A stretch of 64,000 nucleotides of DNA from Trueperella bialowiezensis (GCF_900637955.1 NZ_LR134476.1:248001-312000); one strand, 5' to 3'. Shown: positions 33,673 to 43,450, counted from the first letter of the stretch. Translations and numbers: made by a program. The notes: generated by a model from the sequence alone, not told the origin.

Positions 33673-34824
33673 ATGGCTCTCATGAAGAAGAAGTTATTAG
33701 CAGTAGTATTTGCGAGCGGACTCGCATTAAGCGCCTGCTCGTCCGATAGCCCCTCCGGCGAGCAAACCACCGGTTCGGCCGGTTCAGACAGCAAATTGGC
33801 AGTGACGACGTCGTTCTACCCCCTCACCTATCTGGTGGAGGAGATCGGCGGCGACAACGTGACGGTCACGGATCTCACCCCTCCGGGAGCCGACGCACAC
33901 GGCGTCGAGCTTTCCCCGCGCGAAATTGCCGACATGGAAAACTCCCAGCTCGTGCTCTACGTCGAAAAGCTCTCCCCGGCGATTGACGACGCCGTCGAAA
34001 CGGCAAACGTTGATGCCGTCAACATCGGCGAGTACGTCGATCTCCTGCTCTACGAAGAACTAGGCGGAGATCCACACGGCCATGACCACGGGCACGATCA
34101 CGGGCATGACCACGGGCATGACCACGGCGATGGTGAAGCCACCGAAGAAGAACACGATCATGACCACGGACACGACCACGATCACGACCATGGGCATGAC
34201 CACGGCGATGGTGAAGCCACCGAAGAAGAACACGATCATGACCACGGACACGATCACGACCATGGACATGACCACGGGCACGGCCACGATGGCCATGATC
34301 ATGGCACGCATGATCCGCACTTCTGGACCGATCCGAACCGTATGATTCTCGCGGCCGACCAGGTTGCTGCTGAGCTCATCAAGCTAGATCCGGACAACGA
34401 AGAGACCTATAAGGCTAACCGCGACGCGGTCAAGGCCCGTCTGCAAGAGCTTGCCGACGAGCTTGATTCTTTCGAAACCAAGCAGTGCCGCACCAACTCT
34501 TTCCTGGTCTCACACAAGGCCTTTGCCTACATGGCCCGCGAAGGCGGCCTGACCGAAATCGGCATTGCCGGCTTCGATCCAGAGATCGAACCCTCGCCTG
34601 CACGCGTCAAGGAAGTCACCGAACTGGCACAGGAACACAATCTTGACACCGTGTTCGGCACCTCGGACGCCGAAATGAAGACGGCGAAAGCAATCGGGGA
34701 CGAGGCAGGCCTCAAGGTCGACATCCTCGACCCGGCAGCAACCCACCGTAACCCGGACATGGACTACGTGGACGTCATGAAGCACAACTTTGAGCTTCTC
34801 CAGACGTCGATGGGTTGCAATTGA
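33673..34824 (+). CDS. znuA: Zinc ABC transporter substrate-binding lipoprotein
   Basis: 383 residues. A signal peptide with lipobox ALSAC (Cys22) is followed by the cluster A-I fold: [31 protein letters not shown] with the first His ligand, then a His/Asp-rich loop of about 80 residues, [21 protein letters not shown] with another His, and [16 protein letters not shown]. The His-rich loop marks zinc rather than manganese binding. It contains a 26-residue tandem duplication. ATG 33673 has AAGG five bases upstream; ATG 33682 (MKKKLLAVV) would suit a leaderless message from the GAGAAT box. First gene of the znu operon. Confidence 0.95.
   Translation: MALMKKKLLAVVFASGLALSACSSDSPSGEQTTGSAGSDSKLAVTTSFYPLTYLVEEIGGDNVTVTDLTPPGADAHGVELSPREIADMENSQLVLYVEKLSPAIDDAVETANVDAVNIGEYVDLLLYEELGGDPHGHDHGHDHGHDHGHDHGDGEATEEEHDHDHGHDHDHDHGHDHGDGEATEEEHDHDHGHDHDHGHDHGHGHDGHDHGTHDPHFWTDPNRMILAADQVAAELIKLDPDNEETYKANRDAVKARLQELADELDSFETKQCRTNSFLVSHKAFAYMAREGGLTEIGIAGFDPEIEPSPARVKEVTELAQEHNLDTVFGTSDAEMKTAKAIGDEAGLKVDILDPAATHRNPDMDYVDVMKHNFELLQTSMGCN
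34114..34253 (+). repeat. 78-bp tandem duplication in the His-rich loop of znuA
   Basis: The block at 34114-34175 recurs without a mismatch for 62 bases at 34192-34253, a period of 78 bases or 26 codons ([17 protein letters not shown]). Keeping the frame and the exact bases suggests a recent duplication within a His/Asp-rich metal-binding loop. Confidence 0.9.
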
Positions 34825-35603
34825 CAACCGCGATCAAAGCTAGCGGCGTCCACGTCCAGCTCGGTTCGGCTCATATTCTCCTCGGGATCGACTTCGAACT
34901 GGCCGCTGGGCGCACGCTAGCCATCGTGGGTGCAAATGGCTCCGGCAAGTCCACGCTCGTGCGTGCGCTTGTCGGGGCCATCCCGATTAGTGCTGGGCGC
35001 ATTGAACTTTACGGGCAGAGCCTGGCATCTCGCCGCAAAGTTGACTGGGCGCGGATCGGATACGCACCACAGCGAGTCACCGCTACCTCGGGAGTGCCGG
35101 CCACCGCCCTCGAAGCCGTTATGGGCGGCCTGATCTACGGCAACAAGCTACGCCCTAGCCGCGGCGGTAAAGAACGCGCGCTGGCCGCACTCGACCAGGT
35201 TGGTCTCGCCCACCGAGCACACGAATCCGTGCAGACGTTCTCCGGCGGCCAACAGCAACGGATACTGACGGCTCGCGCGCTCGTACGCGATCCAGACATG
35301 CTCATCCTCGACGAACCCTTCGCCGGAGTCGACACCAATTCCCGCCGCGCGATCCTCGACGTCCTCCACGCCCAACACGACCGCGGCAAAACAATCGTGC
35401 TCGTCTTACATGAGATCCACGAATACCTCGGCCTCGTTGACGAGGCGCTCATTCTCGACGGCGGACGCGTACGTGAACACACCGACGACGTCTCCGATCT
35501 GCGCGGATCCGGCTACCATGCCAATCCGTTGCACGACCACGCGCACGAATACACCGACGACCCACCCCACTATCGCTCTCCCTATTTGGAAGGCCCGCTG
35601 TGA
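34821..35603 (+). CDS. znuC: Zinc ABC transporter ATPase
   Basis: 260 residues. Walker [10 protein letters not shown] is in the first 45 residues, the signature is FSGGQQQR, Walker [12 protein letters not shown], and the switch His is in LVLHEIHE. The C-terminus carries a His-rich tail ([14 protein letters not shown]) unusual for the ATPase and perhaps metal-sensing. The start is TTG: I choose 34821, where TTGA overlaps the znuA stop and GGG lies six bases upstream; TTG at 34815 is the other choice. The gene is coupled to the permease gene by a GTGA overlap. Confidence 0.93.
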   Translation: MTTAIKASGVHVQLGSAHILLGIDFELAAGRTLAIVGANGSGKSTLVRALVGAIPISAGRIELYGQSLASRRKVDWARIGYAPQRVTATSGVPATALEAVMGGLIYGNKLRPSRGGKERALAALDQVGLAHRAHESVQTFSGGQQQRILTARALVRDPDMLILDEPFAGVDTNSRRAILDVLHAQHDRGKTIVLVLHEIHEYLGLVDEALILDGGRVREHTDDVSDLRGSGYHANPLHDHAHEYTDDPPHYRSPYLEGPL

Positions 35604-36568
35604 TCATCGCTGACATGCTGCAATCCACCCTCATGCAGCGCGCCATCATCGTCGCCATACTCGTCGGGCTATCTGCGCCCGTCGTCGGCACCTACCTCGT
35701 GCAACGCCGTCTCACCCTCCTCGGCGACGGCATCGGCCACGTCGCACTGACCGGAGTGGCTCTCGGATGGCTCGCCGCATCATGGGCAGGAGCAGTCGAC
35801 CGCGACGCCTGGGCTGTACCCGGCGCCATCGTTGTCTCAGTACTCGGCGCCTTGCTCATCGAATGGATGCGCACACACGGTCACGCCTCCGGCGACGTCG
35901 CCCTCGCCATGCTCTTCTACGGAGGCATCGCAGGCGGCGTGCTCCTTATCGGAATCGCCGGTGGAACGACGTCCAACCTCAACGCCTACTTGTTCGGCTC
36001 GATATCCACAGTCACGCACACCGACACGATCCTCACCATCATTCTCGCCATCTTCATCCTCGCCGTCGGACTCGGCTTACGCCCCGCCCTGTTCTCCCTG
36101 TCCTACGACGAAGAATTCTCCCGCGCCTCCGGCCTTCCCACCCAGATGCTCTCGATCCTCATCTCCGTCACCGCAGCACTCACCGTTGCCGTAGCGATGC
36201 GTATCGTGGGCGTCCTCCTCGTATCAGCGCTCATGATCGTCCCCGTCGCCATCGCACAGACAGTGACCCGATCGTTCAAAACAACAATGCACTCTGCGAT
36301 GGTCATCGGCGTCGTCACCGCACTAACCGGACTAACCATCACATACATCAAACCGTGGTCGCCAGGCGCCACAATAGTCGTGCTCATGGTGGCCCTCTAC
36401 GCCGTCGTCGCACTACTACGCCCACTTCTACTGAAACTCTTCGCACGCAACGGCCACCATCACCCTCACCCGCAGATCGAATCTGAGCTAGGTATCACTC
36501 CGCTTGACGCCGAAAACGACTATTGTGAACATAGTGATACCTCATCGGCATCAAGTGGACGTGATTAA
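35600..36568 (+). CDS. znuB: Zinc ABC transporter permease
   Basis: 322 residues with eight or nine membrane helices of the ABC-3 family: RAIIVAILVGLSAPVVGTYL at the start, RRLTLLGDGIGHVALTGVAL as the coupling region, and YDEEFSRASGLPTQML as the cytoplasmic ATPase contact. The tail is His-rich (NGHHHPHPQ), as in other zinc permeases. The start is GTG at 35600 inside the znuC stop. It moves zinc delivered by ZnuA into the cytoplasm. Confidence 0.93.
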   Translation: MIIADMLQSTLMQRAIIVAILVGLSAPVVGTYLVQRRLTLLGDGIGHVALTGVALGWLAASWAGAVDRDAWAVPGAIVVSVLGALLIEWMRTHGHASGDVALAMLFYGGIAGGVLLIGIAGGTTSNLNAYLFGSISTVTHTDTILTIILAIFILAVGLGLRPALFSLSYDEEFSRASGLPTQMLSILISVTAALTVAVAMRIVGVLLVSALMIVPVAIAQTVTRSFKTTMHSAMVIGVVTALTGLTITYIKPWSPGATIVVLMVALYAVVALLRPLLLKLFARNGHHHPHPQIESELGITPLDAENDYCEHSDTSSASSGRD

Positions 36569-36571
36569 ACA

Positions 36572-36955
36572 ATGAGAATGACCCGCCAACGCTCGGCCAT
36601 CACCGAGCTCCTCGCGGAGACGGAAGAATTCCTACCAGCACAAAAAATCCATGAGCTGCTTCTCGAACGCGGCGAAGCTATCGGATTAGCCACCGTGTAC
36701 CGCAACCTGCAAGCTATGTCTGAGGCCGGCTCTGTGGACGTGCTACGCCAAGAAAACTCTGACGTGCAACTGTTCCGCTACTGTGAACACGCGGGCCACC
36801 ACCATCACCTCATGTGCCGATCCTGCGGCAAAACCGTGGAAATCACTATCGACCCACTCGAAGAACTAACTCAGAAAGTCGCCTCCGAGCACTCTTTCAC
36901 GGACGTCACGCACGAGCTAGAAATCTACGGACTGTGCGAAGACTGCGCAGCCTAA
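36572..36955 (+). CDS. zur: Fur-family zinc-responsive repressor
   Basis: 127 residues. A winged-helix domain (MTRQRSAITELLAETEEFL, GLATVYRNLQAMSEAG, which is the DNA-recognition helix) is followed by the dimer/metal domain. FRYCEHAGHHHHLMCRSCGK carries regulatory His residues and the first zinc pair, and CEDC at the end carries the second pair. Its place as last gene of the znu operon and the palindrome upstream of znuA identify it as Zur rather than Fur. Three bases separate it from znuB. Confidence 0.9.
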   Translation: MRMTRQRSAITELLAETEEFLPAQKIHELLLERGEAIGLATVYRNLQAMSEAGSVDVLRQENSDVQLFRYCEHAGHHHHLMCRSCGKTVEITIDPLEELTQKVASEHSFTDVTHELEIYGLCEDCAA

Positions 36956-36975
36956 AACGCGGCATCAGTTCGTCA

Positions 36976-36999
36976 AAATCGCCAGTAGAGTGGCGGTTT
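36976..36999 (+). terminator. Probable terminator of the znu operon
   Basis: AAATCGCCA-GTAGAG-TGGCGGTTT forms a 9-bp stem with one G-T pair, 21 bases after the zur stop. The T-run is only three bases long. Confidence 0.45.
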
Positions 37000-37033
37000 G
37001 AAAACTACCCGCCTTTCCGGGCACGATGAACAC

Positions 37034-37243
37034 ATGGAGAACTACCCTGTACGCCTACCCATCAAACTTGGCCAACTACTCAAGCTAGCCAACTTCGCTG
37101 AAAGCGGCGCACACGCCCGCAAGCTCATCGAAAGCGGCGAAGTGACCGTGAACGGCCAAGTGGAGACCCGCCGCTCCCATAAGCTCGCAGACGGTGACGT
37201 CGTCAGCGCCGGCGGGTATGCCGTGCGCGTGGTTGAAGGCTAG
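37034..37243 (+). CDS. S4-domain RNA-binding protein (YbcJ-like)
   Basis: 69 residues forming a single S4 domain: IKLGQLLKLANFAESGAHAR is the first helix pair and KLIESGEVTVNGQVETRRSH the RNA-binding beta turn. Such small proteins associate with rRNA or the ribosome; the target here is unknown. I start at the ATG at 37034 (MENYPVRLP). No good ribosome site is visible, but CACGAT lies six bases upstream, so the message may be leaderless. The stop overlaps the stop of convergent dnaE by sharing CTAG. Confidence 0.85.
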   Translation: MENYPVRLPIKLGQLLKLANFAESGAHARKLIESGEVTVNGQVETRRSHKLADGDVVSAGGYAVRVVEG

Positions 37244-40200
37244 TTCACTACGCAGTCCCGGCCGAGTAACACTTTCAGATCGGTATACATACTCGGCTCC
37301 GGCGATACGCTAAACCGGTCTGCAAGCCTGACAATCGTGGTTTTCAGCGGGCCCTTGATATGCAGATGCACCGGTGCCTCCCCCGGATATTGCCCCAGGA
37401 CTCGGCCCAGTTCGATCATGCGCTCGCACGTACACATGCGTTCATCCACCGTAAGCGCAACGGGCGCATTCGCATCAATCTGCCACGTGGGCGGAACCCT
37501 CAGAGAACGAGCGGACAACTTGAGCGGATTATCTTCCTGGACCGACACGGTCGCCTCAAGGACGACGACGGTGTCTGGTACAAGCATCGACGACACTTGC
37601 TGGTAGGTCTTCGGGAAGAAATTCACGTCAATTGGTCCCGTACGATCTTCAATCGTGACCGTGGCCCACGCCTGACCTGACTTCTGCGTAATACGAGTCT
37701 CGACCTTTGTGATCAGACCCGCGATCGTCACCCTCCTGCCGTCTACCTCACTTTCGGAGTCAAGCAATTCAACGACGGTCGTGTCAGCAAACCTGTTCAG
37801 TACGGATTCCATTCCTGACAGCGGATGATCCGAAACATACAGGCCGAGCATTTCCCGTTCGAAATTGAGCTTGTCCTGCTTCGACCACTCGGGAATATCC
37901 GGAACAACGATATCGAAGCCTTGACCCTCGATTTGATCACCACCGAGACCGGCGAACAGATCGAACTGGCCTGCAGCCTCATTGCGCTTCACAGGGATGA
38001 CCGAATCAATCGCATCATCCACGATCGCGACCAGTGCGCGCCGAGTTTCACCCAGACTATCGAACGCGCCGGCTTTGATCAGGCATTCGATCGAGCGCTT
38101 ATTGCAGGCCGACAGCGGGATCTTGCTCAAGAAATCTTGGAATGATGTGAACGGGCCCTTCTCTTCACGAGCCTGGATGATGCCTTCCACGACGTTTGTT
38201 CCCACGTTTCGTACAGCCCGCAGGCCCACGCGGATCTCATCACCGACAGCCGCGTAATCAGCGGCCGACTCGTTGACGTCCGGAACAAGCACGTTAATGT
38301 CCATCCGCCGGCATTCGGCAAGGTAGGTAGCAACCTTCGTCTTATCCGACATTTTCGACGTCAACAACGCGGCCATGAACTCAGCCGGGAAATGCGCCTT
38401 GAGGTAGGCAGTCTGGTACGACACGAGGGCATAGGCTTCCGAATGCGACTTGTTGAACGCATAACTGGAAAACGGCAACAGGACGTCCCACAGCGTCTGA
38501 ATCGCTTCTTGTGAGAAGCCATTCTTGGCCATGCCATCAGCAAAACCCTGATATTGCTCTTGCAGCACGGAGGCCTGCTTCTTGCCCATCGCCTTACGCA
38601 AAATATCGGCCTGGCCAAGCGTGAAGCCGGCCAACTGCTGGGCGATACGCATCACTTGCTCTTGGAAGACGATCAGGCCATGGGTAGAACCAAGAATCGG
38701 TTCGAGTGCTTCGGCCAGTTCAGGATGGATCGGCGTCTTTTCTTGCAGCCCGTTCTTACGCAACGCATAGTTCGTGTGCGAATTCGCACCCATTGGACCT
38801 GGACGGTAAAGCGCAGACACTGCCGAAATGTCAGCAAACGAATCCATCTTCATCTGCTTGAGCAGCGTGCGCATTCCCGTGCCATCGAGCTGGAAGATGC
38901 CGAGGGTTTCACCGCGGCCGAGTAGCTCGAATGTCTTCGGATCGTCGAGAGACAGGTTATCGACGTCGGGAGCTTCCTTACCGTTCGCACGAATATTTGC
39001 GAGCGCACCTTCAATCACCGTGAGGTTGGACAGGCCAAGGAAGTCCATTTTGATCAGGCCGAGCGCCTCACATTCGGGGTATTCGAACTGAGTGAGGATG
39101 AGGTCATCCTTCTTGTTCTTCATGAGCGGGATGACGTCGGTAAGCGGCTTAGAAGACATGATGACGGCACAGGCATGCACGCCCGTCTGCCTGGTCATCC
39201 CCTCAAGCCCACAAGCCAAATCGTAGACTTTGCGCGCATCCGGGTTCTCTTCAATCAGTGCGCGGATCTCGACTGCTTCCGCATACCTCTCGTGATCCTT
39301 ATTGAACAGTTCGTTGACCGGGATGTCCTTGCCCATCACCGACGGCGGCATCGCTTTCGTGAGCCGTTCGCCCATCTCGTACGGGTATCCGAGCACGCGC
39401 GCCGCGTCCTTGAGCGCCTGCTTAGCTTTGATCGTCCCAAACGTGACCACTTGGGACACCTTGTCATGGCCATACTTGTTTTCAACGTATTCGATCACTT
39501 CGTCACGGCGCGTATCGTCAAAGTCGATATCAAGATCCGGCATCGAAATACGTTCCGGATTCAAGAACCTCTCAAACAGGAGCTCGTGCTTGATCGGGTC
39601 AAGCTGAGTGATCTCCAGAGCGTAGGCGACCATCGAACCGGCACCCGAACCACGGCCGGGGCCAACGCGGATCCCTTGCGAACGTGCCCAGCGAATGTAA
39701 TCAGAGACCACGAGGAAGTATCCCGGGAAGCCCATGTCCGTGATGACCTTCATTTCGTAGTCGGCGCGTTCACGAACGTCATCGGGAATCGTCGACCCGT
39801 AGCGCCGGTGCAGGCCAGCGTTCACCTCGCGGACGAACCACGAGCTTTCGTCTTCCCCTTCCGGAACGGGGAAATGAGGCATGTAATTAGCGTCCTCATC
39901 AAAGCTGATATTGCAGCGTTCGGCTACCTCAAGCGTGTTCTCGCACGCCCCGTCAAGGTGACCGAACAAGTCCCACATTTCTTCTGCACTGCGCAGGTAG
40001 TAGCTCGATCCATCAAAACGGAACCGGTTCGGATCGTGCAACGTGGTGCCGGAGTTCAAGGCAAGCATCGCCTCTTGTACCGTGTGCTGATCTTCGGTCA
40101 CATAGTGGGAATCGTTCGTGGCCAGCAACGGCGCATTTAGCTTCTTGGCTATCGACAGCAGCTCATCGCGAACCCGGCGTTCGATGTCGATCCCATGGTC

Positions 40201-40776
40201 CATAACTTCGACATAAAAGTTTTCTTTACCGAAAATATCCTGGAACTCGCCGGCGGCTTTCAGCGCCTCGTCGTATTGCCCCAGCCGCAACCGCACCTGC
40301 ACCTCACCCGATGGGCATCCAGTGGTGCCGATCAGCCCTTCGTGATACTGCTCAAGGAGCTCGCGGTCAATACGGGCATAGTTACCGATCGTGCGATCGA
40401 TCGAAGCGATCGACGACATCCGGAACAGGTTATGCATGCCCGTATTGTTCTCCGCCAGCAAGGTGAAGTGCGTGTACGTGCCGCGGTTAGACACGTCGTC
40501 GGAACGCTGCGCCTCGGTGCCCCACAGCACGCGAGACTTGTCATGACGAGACGTGCCCGGAGTCATGTACGCTTCCAGACCAATGATCGGTTTGATACCG
40601 ACCTTGGTCGCCTCCTTGTAGAGTTCGTAAGCTCCGTGCAAATTCCCGTGGTCGGTAATCGCTACCGCAGGTTGGCCAAGAGCGGCAACCTCGGCCACCA
40701 ATTTCTTGATTTTCGCGGCGCCATCGAGCAGCGAATAGTCAGTGTGTACATGTAGGTGCGCAAAATTCTTAGCCAT
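37240..40776 (-). CDS. dnaE: DNA polymerase III alpha subunit
   Basis: 1178 residues, the size of replicative DnaE1. The N-terminal PHP domain begins FAHLHVHTDYSLLDGAAKIK; the catalytic palm has PDLDIDFDDTRRDEV near residue 412 with the metal-binding Asp pair; IRVGPGRGSGAGSMVAYALE is the conserved fingers/palm segment. Helix-hairpin-helix, beta-clamp binding and OB-fold regions follow (RRVTIAGLITKVETRITQKS). TACACT lies six bases before the ATG and there is no Shine-Dalgarno sequence, so it probably has its own leaderless transcript despite following rluD. Confidence 0.97.
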   Translation of the reverse strand: MAKNFAHLHVHTDYSLLDGAAKIKKLVAEVAALGQPAVAITDHGNLHGAYELYKEATKVGIKPIIGLEAYMTPGTSRHDKSRVLWGTEAQRSDDVSNRGTYTHFTLLAENNTGMHNLFRMSSIASIDRTIGNYARIDRELLEQYHEGLIGTTGCPSGEVQVRLRLGQYDEALKAAGEFQDIFGKENFYVEVMDHGIDIERRVRDELLSIAKKLNAPLLATNDSHYVTEDQHTVQEAMLALNSGTTLHDPNRFRFDGSSYYLRSAEEMWDLFGHLDGACENTLEVAERCNISFDEDANYMPHFPVPEGEDESSWFVREVNAGLHRRYGSTIPDDVRERADYEMKVITDMGFPGYFLVVSDYIRWARSQGIRVGPGRGSGAGSMVAYALEITQLDPIKHELLFERFLNPERISMPDLDIDFDDTRRDEVIEYVENKYGHDKVSQVVTFGTIKAKQALKDAARVLGYPYEMGERLTKAMPPSVMGKDIPVNELFNKDHERYAEAVEIRALIEENPDARKVYDLACGLEGMTRQTGVHACAVIMSSKPLTDVIPLMKNKKDDLILTQFEYPECEALGLIKMDFLGLSNLTVIEGALANIRANGKEAPDVDNLSLDDPKTFELLGRGETLGIFQLDGTGMRTLLKQMKMDSFADISAVSALYRPGPMGANSHTNYALRKNGLQEKTPIHPELAEALEPILGSTHGLIVFQEQVMRIAQQLAGFTLGQADILRKAMGKKQASVLQEQYQGFADGMAKNGFSQEAIQTLWDVLLPFSSYAFNKSHSEAYALVSYQTAYLKAHFPAEFMAALLTSKMSDKTKVATYLAECRRMDINVLVPDVNESAADYAAVGDEIRVGLRAVRNVGTNVVEGIIQAREEKGPFTSFQDFLSKIPLSACNKRSIECLIKAGAFDSLGETRRALVAIVDDAIDSVIPVKRNEAAGQFDLFAGLGGDQIEGQGFDIVVPDIPEWSKQDKLNFEREMLGLYVSDHPLSGMESVLNRFADTTVVELLDSESEVDGRRVTIAGLITKVETRITQKSGQAWATVTIEDRTGPIDVNFFPKTYQQVSSMLVPDTVVVLEATVSVQEDNPLKLSARSLRVPPTWQIDANAPVALTVDERMCTCERMIELGRVLGQYPGEAPVHLHIKGPLKTTIVRLADRFSVSPEPSMYTDLKVLLGRDCVVN

Positions 40777-40782
40777 GAATTG

Positions 40783-40788
40783 AGTGTA
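40783..40788 (-). promoter_or_regulatory. -10 box of leaderless dnaE promoter
   Basis: On the minus strand TACACT is followed by CAATTC and the ATG (six bases). Confidence 0.5.
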
Positions 40789-40850
40789 CGGACGCCCTCC
40801 GACAGATGCACTAGCGGCACCACTGGGAGGGTCTTCGCAAAACCATCAAA

Positions 40851-41771
40851 CTAAGACGACGTTCCCATCCGTAACATGTCGAGTGCACGCCGCAAATCTT
40901 GCGGATATTCCGAGGAAAACTCGACCCACTCGCCAGTGCGCGGATGAGCGAAAGCGAGCTTACACGCGTGCAACCATTGCCTTTCCAAACCAAGCGCATC
41001 AGCTTGCACAGGATCTGCGCCGTACATCACATCTCCGACGCACGGGTGTTTGATCGCGGACATGTGCACCCGAATTTGGTGTGTACGCCCCGTTTCTAGG
41101 TCCACTTCCACAAGCGAGGCGCCGGGCATGGATTCGATCACATCGTAGTGAGTGACGGCGTGTTTGCCGTCTTGGCGCACCCCCATCTTCCACTGATGTC
41201 TCATGTCTCGGCCAATAGGCGCCTCGATTGTGCCGGACATCGGATCCGGATGCCCCTGCACGAGCGCATGATACGTCTTCTTCACCGTACGGTCACGGAA
41301 AGCCTGCTTGAGCACGGAATACGCCAACTCTGATTTTGCCACGGCCATCGCACCGCTCGTGCCCACATCTAAGCGGTGCACGATACCTTTACGTTCTTGA
41401 GGTCCCGACGTCGTCAACGTAACGCCAGCCGCCAACAGTGCGCCCAACACGTTCGGACCTTCAAAATTCTGTGAGGCGTGCGCTGCCACACCCGCCGGTT
41501 TATCAACGACGACGATATCGGCGTCCTCATAAAGAATTGCCATGCCCGGCACGGGTGTTTCAACGACGACGGGCTGCGCGGTCGGCATTTTCACCTCAAG
41601 CACCGCGCCGGCAGCCACCTTCGCCGAATTCTTTGGCACGCGCCCGTCAAGGAGCACATCTCCAGCCTCGATCAGCTCCGCGCATTTTGCTCGCGACAGG
41701 CCCGTCATCGTGGCAAGAGTCGCGTCCACACGCCCGCCCGCCAGCCCCTCAGGTACGAGATAAGTATTCAC
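40851..41771 (-). CDS. rluD: 23S rRNA pseudouridine synthase, RluD family
   Basis: 306 residues. An N-terminal S4 domain ([20 protein letters not shown]) is followed by the RluA-type catalytic domain. [12 protein letters not shown] holds the catalytic Asp135; [10 protein letters not shown] and [16 protein letters not shown] are the other two family motifs. RluD-type enzymes modify helix 69 of 23S rRNA. The start overlaps the lspA stop by four bases (ATGA), the usual lspA-rluD pair. Confidence 0.95.
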   Translation of the reverse strand: MNTYLVPEGLAGGRVDATLATMTGLSRAKCAELIEAGDVLLDGRVPKNSAKVAAGAVLEVKMPTAQPVVVETPVPGMAILYEDADIVVVDKPAGVAAHASQNFEGPNVLGALLAAGVTLTTSGPQERKGIVHRLDVGTSGAMAVAKSELAYSVLKQAFRDRTVKKTYHALVQGHPDPMSGTIEAPIGRDMRHQWKMGVRQDGKHAVTHYDVIESMPGASLVEVDLETGRTHQIRVHMSAIKHPCVGDVMYGADPVQADALGLERQWLHACKLAFAHPRTGEWVEFSSEYPQDLRRALDMLRMGTSS

Positions 41772-42310
41772 TTCGCTGCCTCTGTGTGCGAGCCCTCGTG
41801 TGCGTCTGGCAAATCGCTGGCGTCAGCGGAGCGATCGACGTCAGCGGCCGGTTCGACGTCGGGCTGAAACACTTCAATCAAGAAAAGCGCGGCCAGGCCC
41901 CCAACAAGCGCAATGTCTGCCACGTTCCCGATGAACCACCCGTTGTAGTTGATGAAATCGACAACGTGCCCCTCAGGGAAACCAGGTTCTCGCACCAGAC
42001 GGTCGATCAAGTTGCCGACGGCGCCGCCCCACACAATCCCCAAGACGATGCTCACAGCAGGCCGAGACTTCATGATCGCATACGGTAAGACCGCGGCCAC
42101 CACGGCAGCTATCGCAGTGAAAATCCACGTCGTCGACGATCCGAACGAAAACGCAGCACCCGAATTAAACGCCAGCTTAAAAGACAGAAAATCCCCGATC
42201 ACGGACATCGTGCGCCCGCCACTAAGGGCGCCCAGCGCCCACTGCTTCGTCGCCTGATCAGCAACGATCACCAACAGACCGAGAATTAAGGAAAAAGCGA
42301 GTTTCTTCAT
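41768..42310 (-). CDS. lspA: Lipoprotein signal peptidase II
   Basis: 180 residues with four membrane helices. [12 protein letters not shown] near the N-terminus is family motif A. The catalytic Asp residues are in [12 protein letters not shown] and [11 protein letters not shown]. It cuts signal peptides before the lipid-modified Cys and would serve ZnuA and the DUF6318 protein. A 50-residue hydrophilic C-terminal tail (Ser/Asp/Ala-rich) is extra. The start is not clear: ATG 42310 has no ribosome site. GTG 42334 has GGAGGG seven bases upstream, but both lie inside a 9-bp hairpin. Confidence 0.92.
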   Translation of the reverse strand: MKKLAFSLILGLLVIVADQATKQWALGALSGGRTMSVIGDFLSFKLAFNSGAAFSFGSSTTWIFTAIAAVVAAVLPYAIMKSRPAVSIVLGIVWGGAVGNLIDRLVREPGFPEGHVVDFINYNGWFIGNVADIALVGGLAALFLIEVFQPDVEPAADVDRSADASDLPDAHEGSHTEAAK

Positions 42311-42325
42311 CACACAATAAGGAAA

Positions 42326-42346
42326 GGAGGGCACGCCGTGCCCTCC
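42326..42346 (-). terminator. Hairpin between divIVA and lspA
   Basis: On the minus strand GGAGGGCAC-GGC-GTGCCCTCC is a perfect 9-bp hairpin followed by TTTCCTTATT. It looks like an intrinsic terminator after divIVA, but it lies only 16 bases before the lspA ATG and buries a possible ribosome site and GTG start, so it could also be a translation switch. Confidence 0.65.
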
Positions 42347-42371
42347 CCACCTACAACGTTAAACCTTGACG

Positions 42372-42953
42372 TTAGTTCTGAGTTTCGACACTCTGCAGAA
42401 GCGACTCAAGGTAGCTACGCAGACGGGTACGGTAGTCACGCTCGAACTCACGCAGCTCGGCGATCTTACGCTCAAGCAGCGAACGCTCCTCTTCCAGCTT
42501 GGTGAGAGTGCGGTTGTGGATGTCTTCAGCTTCGGTGATGATACGCACCGACTCGGCCTTCGCCTCAGACACGATTCGCTCTTCTTCAGCGCGGCCATTG
42601 GCCACGTGCTCGTCATGGAGACGCTGGGCAAGAGCAAGCATCGCAACCGAGCTCTGAGCTTCATCTGACGGAGCATCAACCGGCGCGAACGCGGCAGTGG
42701 ATGCGGCCTCGGAAGGAGCATGCTGATCTTCTTGCGGCTGGGCGATACCGAGCTGGTTCTCCAGTTCGGTCACGCGGGCCTGTGATGCCTGCAGCTTGGC
42801 TTCCAGTTCGTTCTTCTCGCGGGTAAGAGTTGCGATGGTCTCCGCAACCTCGTCGAGGAAGAAATCGACCTGATCCTTGTCAAAGCCGTCCTCAGCACGT
42901 TTGGCATCATTGAACCGCATATTGACGACATCATGCTCGGTTAGCAGAGCCAT
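42372..42953 (-). CDS. divIVA: DivIVA/Wag31-like polar growth protein
   Basis: 193 residues. The N-terminal lipid-binding DivIVA domain (LTEHDVVNMRFNDAKRAEDG, then FDKDQVDFFLDEVAETIATL) is followed by a coiled coil (EKNELEAKLQASQARVTELE), a Pro/Ala linker and a second coiled coil (VSEAKAESVRIITEAEDI). In actinobacteria it marks cell poles and directs wall growth. The ATG at 42953 has GAGG eight bases upstream. It is shorter than mycobacterial Wag31 but has the same order of domains. Confidence 0.93.
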   Translation of the reverse strand: MALLTEHDVVNMRFNDAKRAEDGFDKDQVDFFLDEVAETIATLTREKNELEAKLQASQARVTELENQLGIAQPQEDQHAPSEAASTAAFAPVDAPSDEAQSSVAMLALAQRLHDEHVANGRAEEERIVSEAKAESVRIITEAEDIHNRTLTKLEEERSLLERKIAELREFERDYRTRLRSYLESLLQSVETQN

Positions 42954-43165
42954 GTTTTTCACCTCATACTTGAAAGACTTAACGAGTAAAACTCAGAAAG
43001 AGCTTTACCATCCTCCGTTAGACTACTAGAGCTCGCCGGCTTCCGCCTAGTTCAAGCCCAAAATAGACGTTCGAAATCGCGTTCAATTTATCACATTTTG
43101 ATAACTATTGCGACGCTGTTGCCTATCGCACACCTTTATTCGCCGCCCAGAAAGCCACGCTTGCA

Positions 43166-43450
43166 CTACAGCACGTAGGCAAGCCGCTGCAAGATCTGGA
43201 CGGCGATAAACAAGACAATAAAGCCCAAATCGAGGCTCACTCCCCCGAAGTTTAACGGCGGAATGTATTTCCTGAGAAACCGTAGCGGGGGCTCAGTGAC
43301 CTTGTAGACGAGGTTCGCAAGCACGAGAACCACGTTGCCGGGAACCCAGTCACGAGCCAGTATCTGCACCAAATCAAAAATGATGCGCGCAATGAGCGCA
43401 AGAATGTAGAGCTGGCATAACCAAAAGAGAGCAAAACCGAGAATCGTCAT
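43166..43450 (-). CDS. yggT: YggT family membrane protein
   Basis: 94 residues with two membrane segments: LGFALFWLCQLYILALIARI at the N-terminus and LDLGFIVLFIAVQILQRLAY at the C-terminus, with the conserved VTEPPLRFLRKYIPPLNFGG between them. It lies between sepF and divIVA, the standard position in Gram-positive dcw clusters. The function is not established; a role near the division site is assumed from context. It starts 18 bases after the sepF stop without a clear ribosome site. Confidence 0.92.
   Translation of the reverse strand: MTILGFALFWLCQLYILALIARIIFDLVQILARDWVPGNVVLVLANLVYKVTEPPLRFLRKYIPPLNFGGVSLDLGFIVLFIAVQILQRLAYVL

Noticed and set aside
34060-34320. Hydrophobic Val/Met/Ile-rich open frame on the minus strand
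   Set aside because: It is the complement of the His/Asp repeats of znuA (CAC/GAC read as GTG/GTC), not a membrane protein gene.
43088-43104. TTATCA-CATTT-TGATAA palindrome between divIVA and yggT
   Set aside because: AT-only stem with no T-run; too weak to call a terminator, and no gene start suits an operator beyond the general divIVA upstream region.
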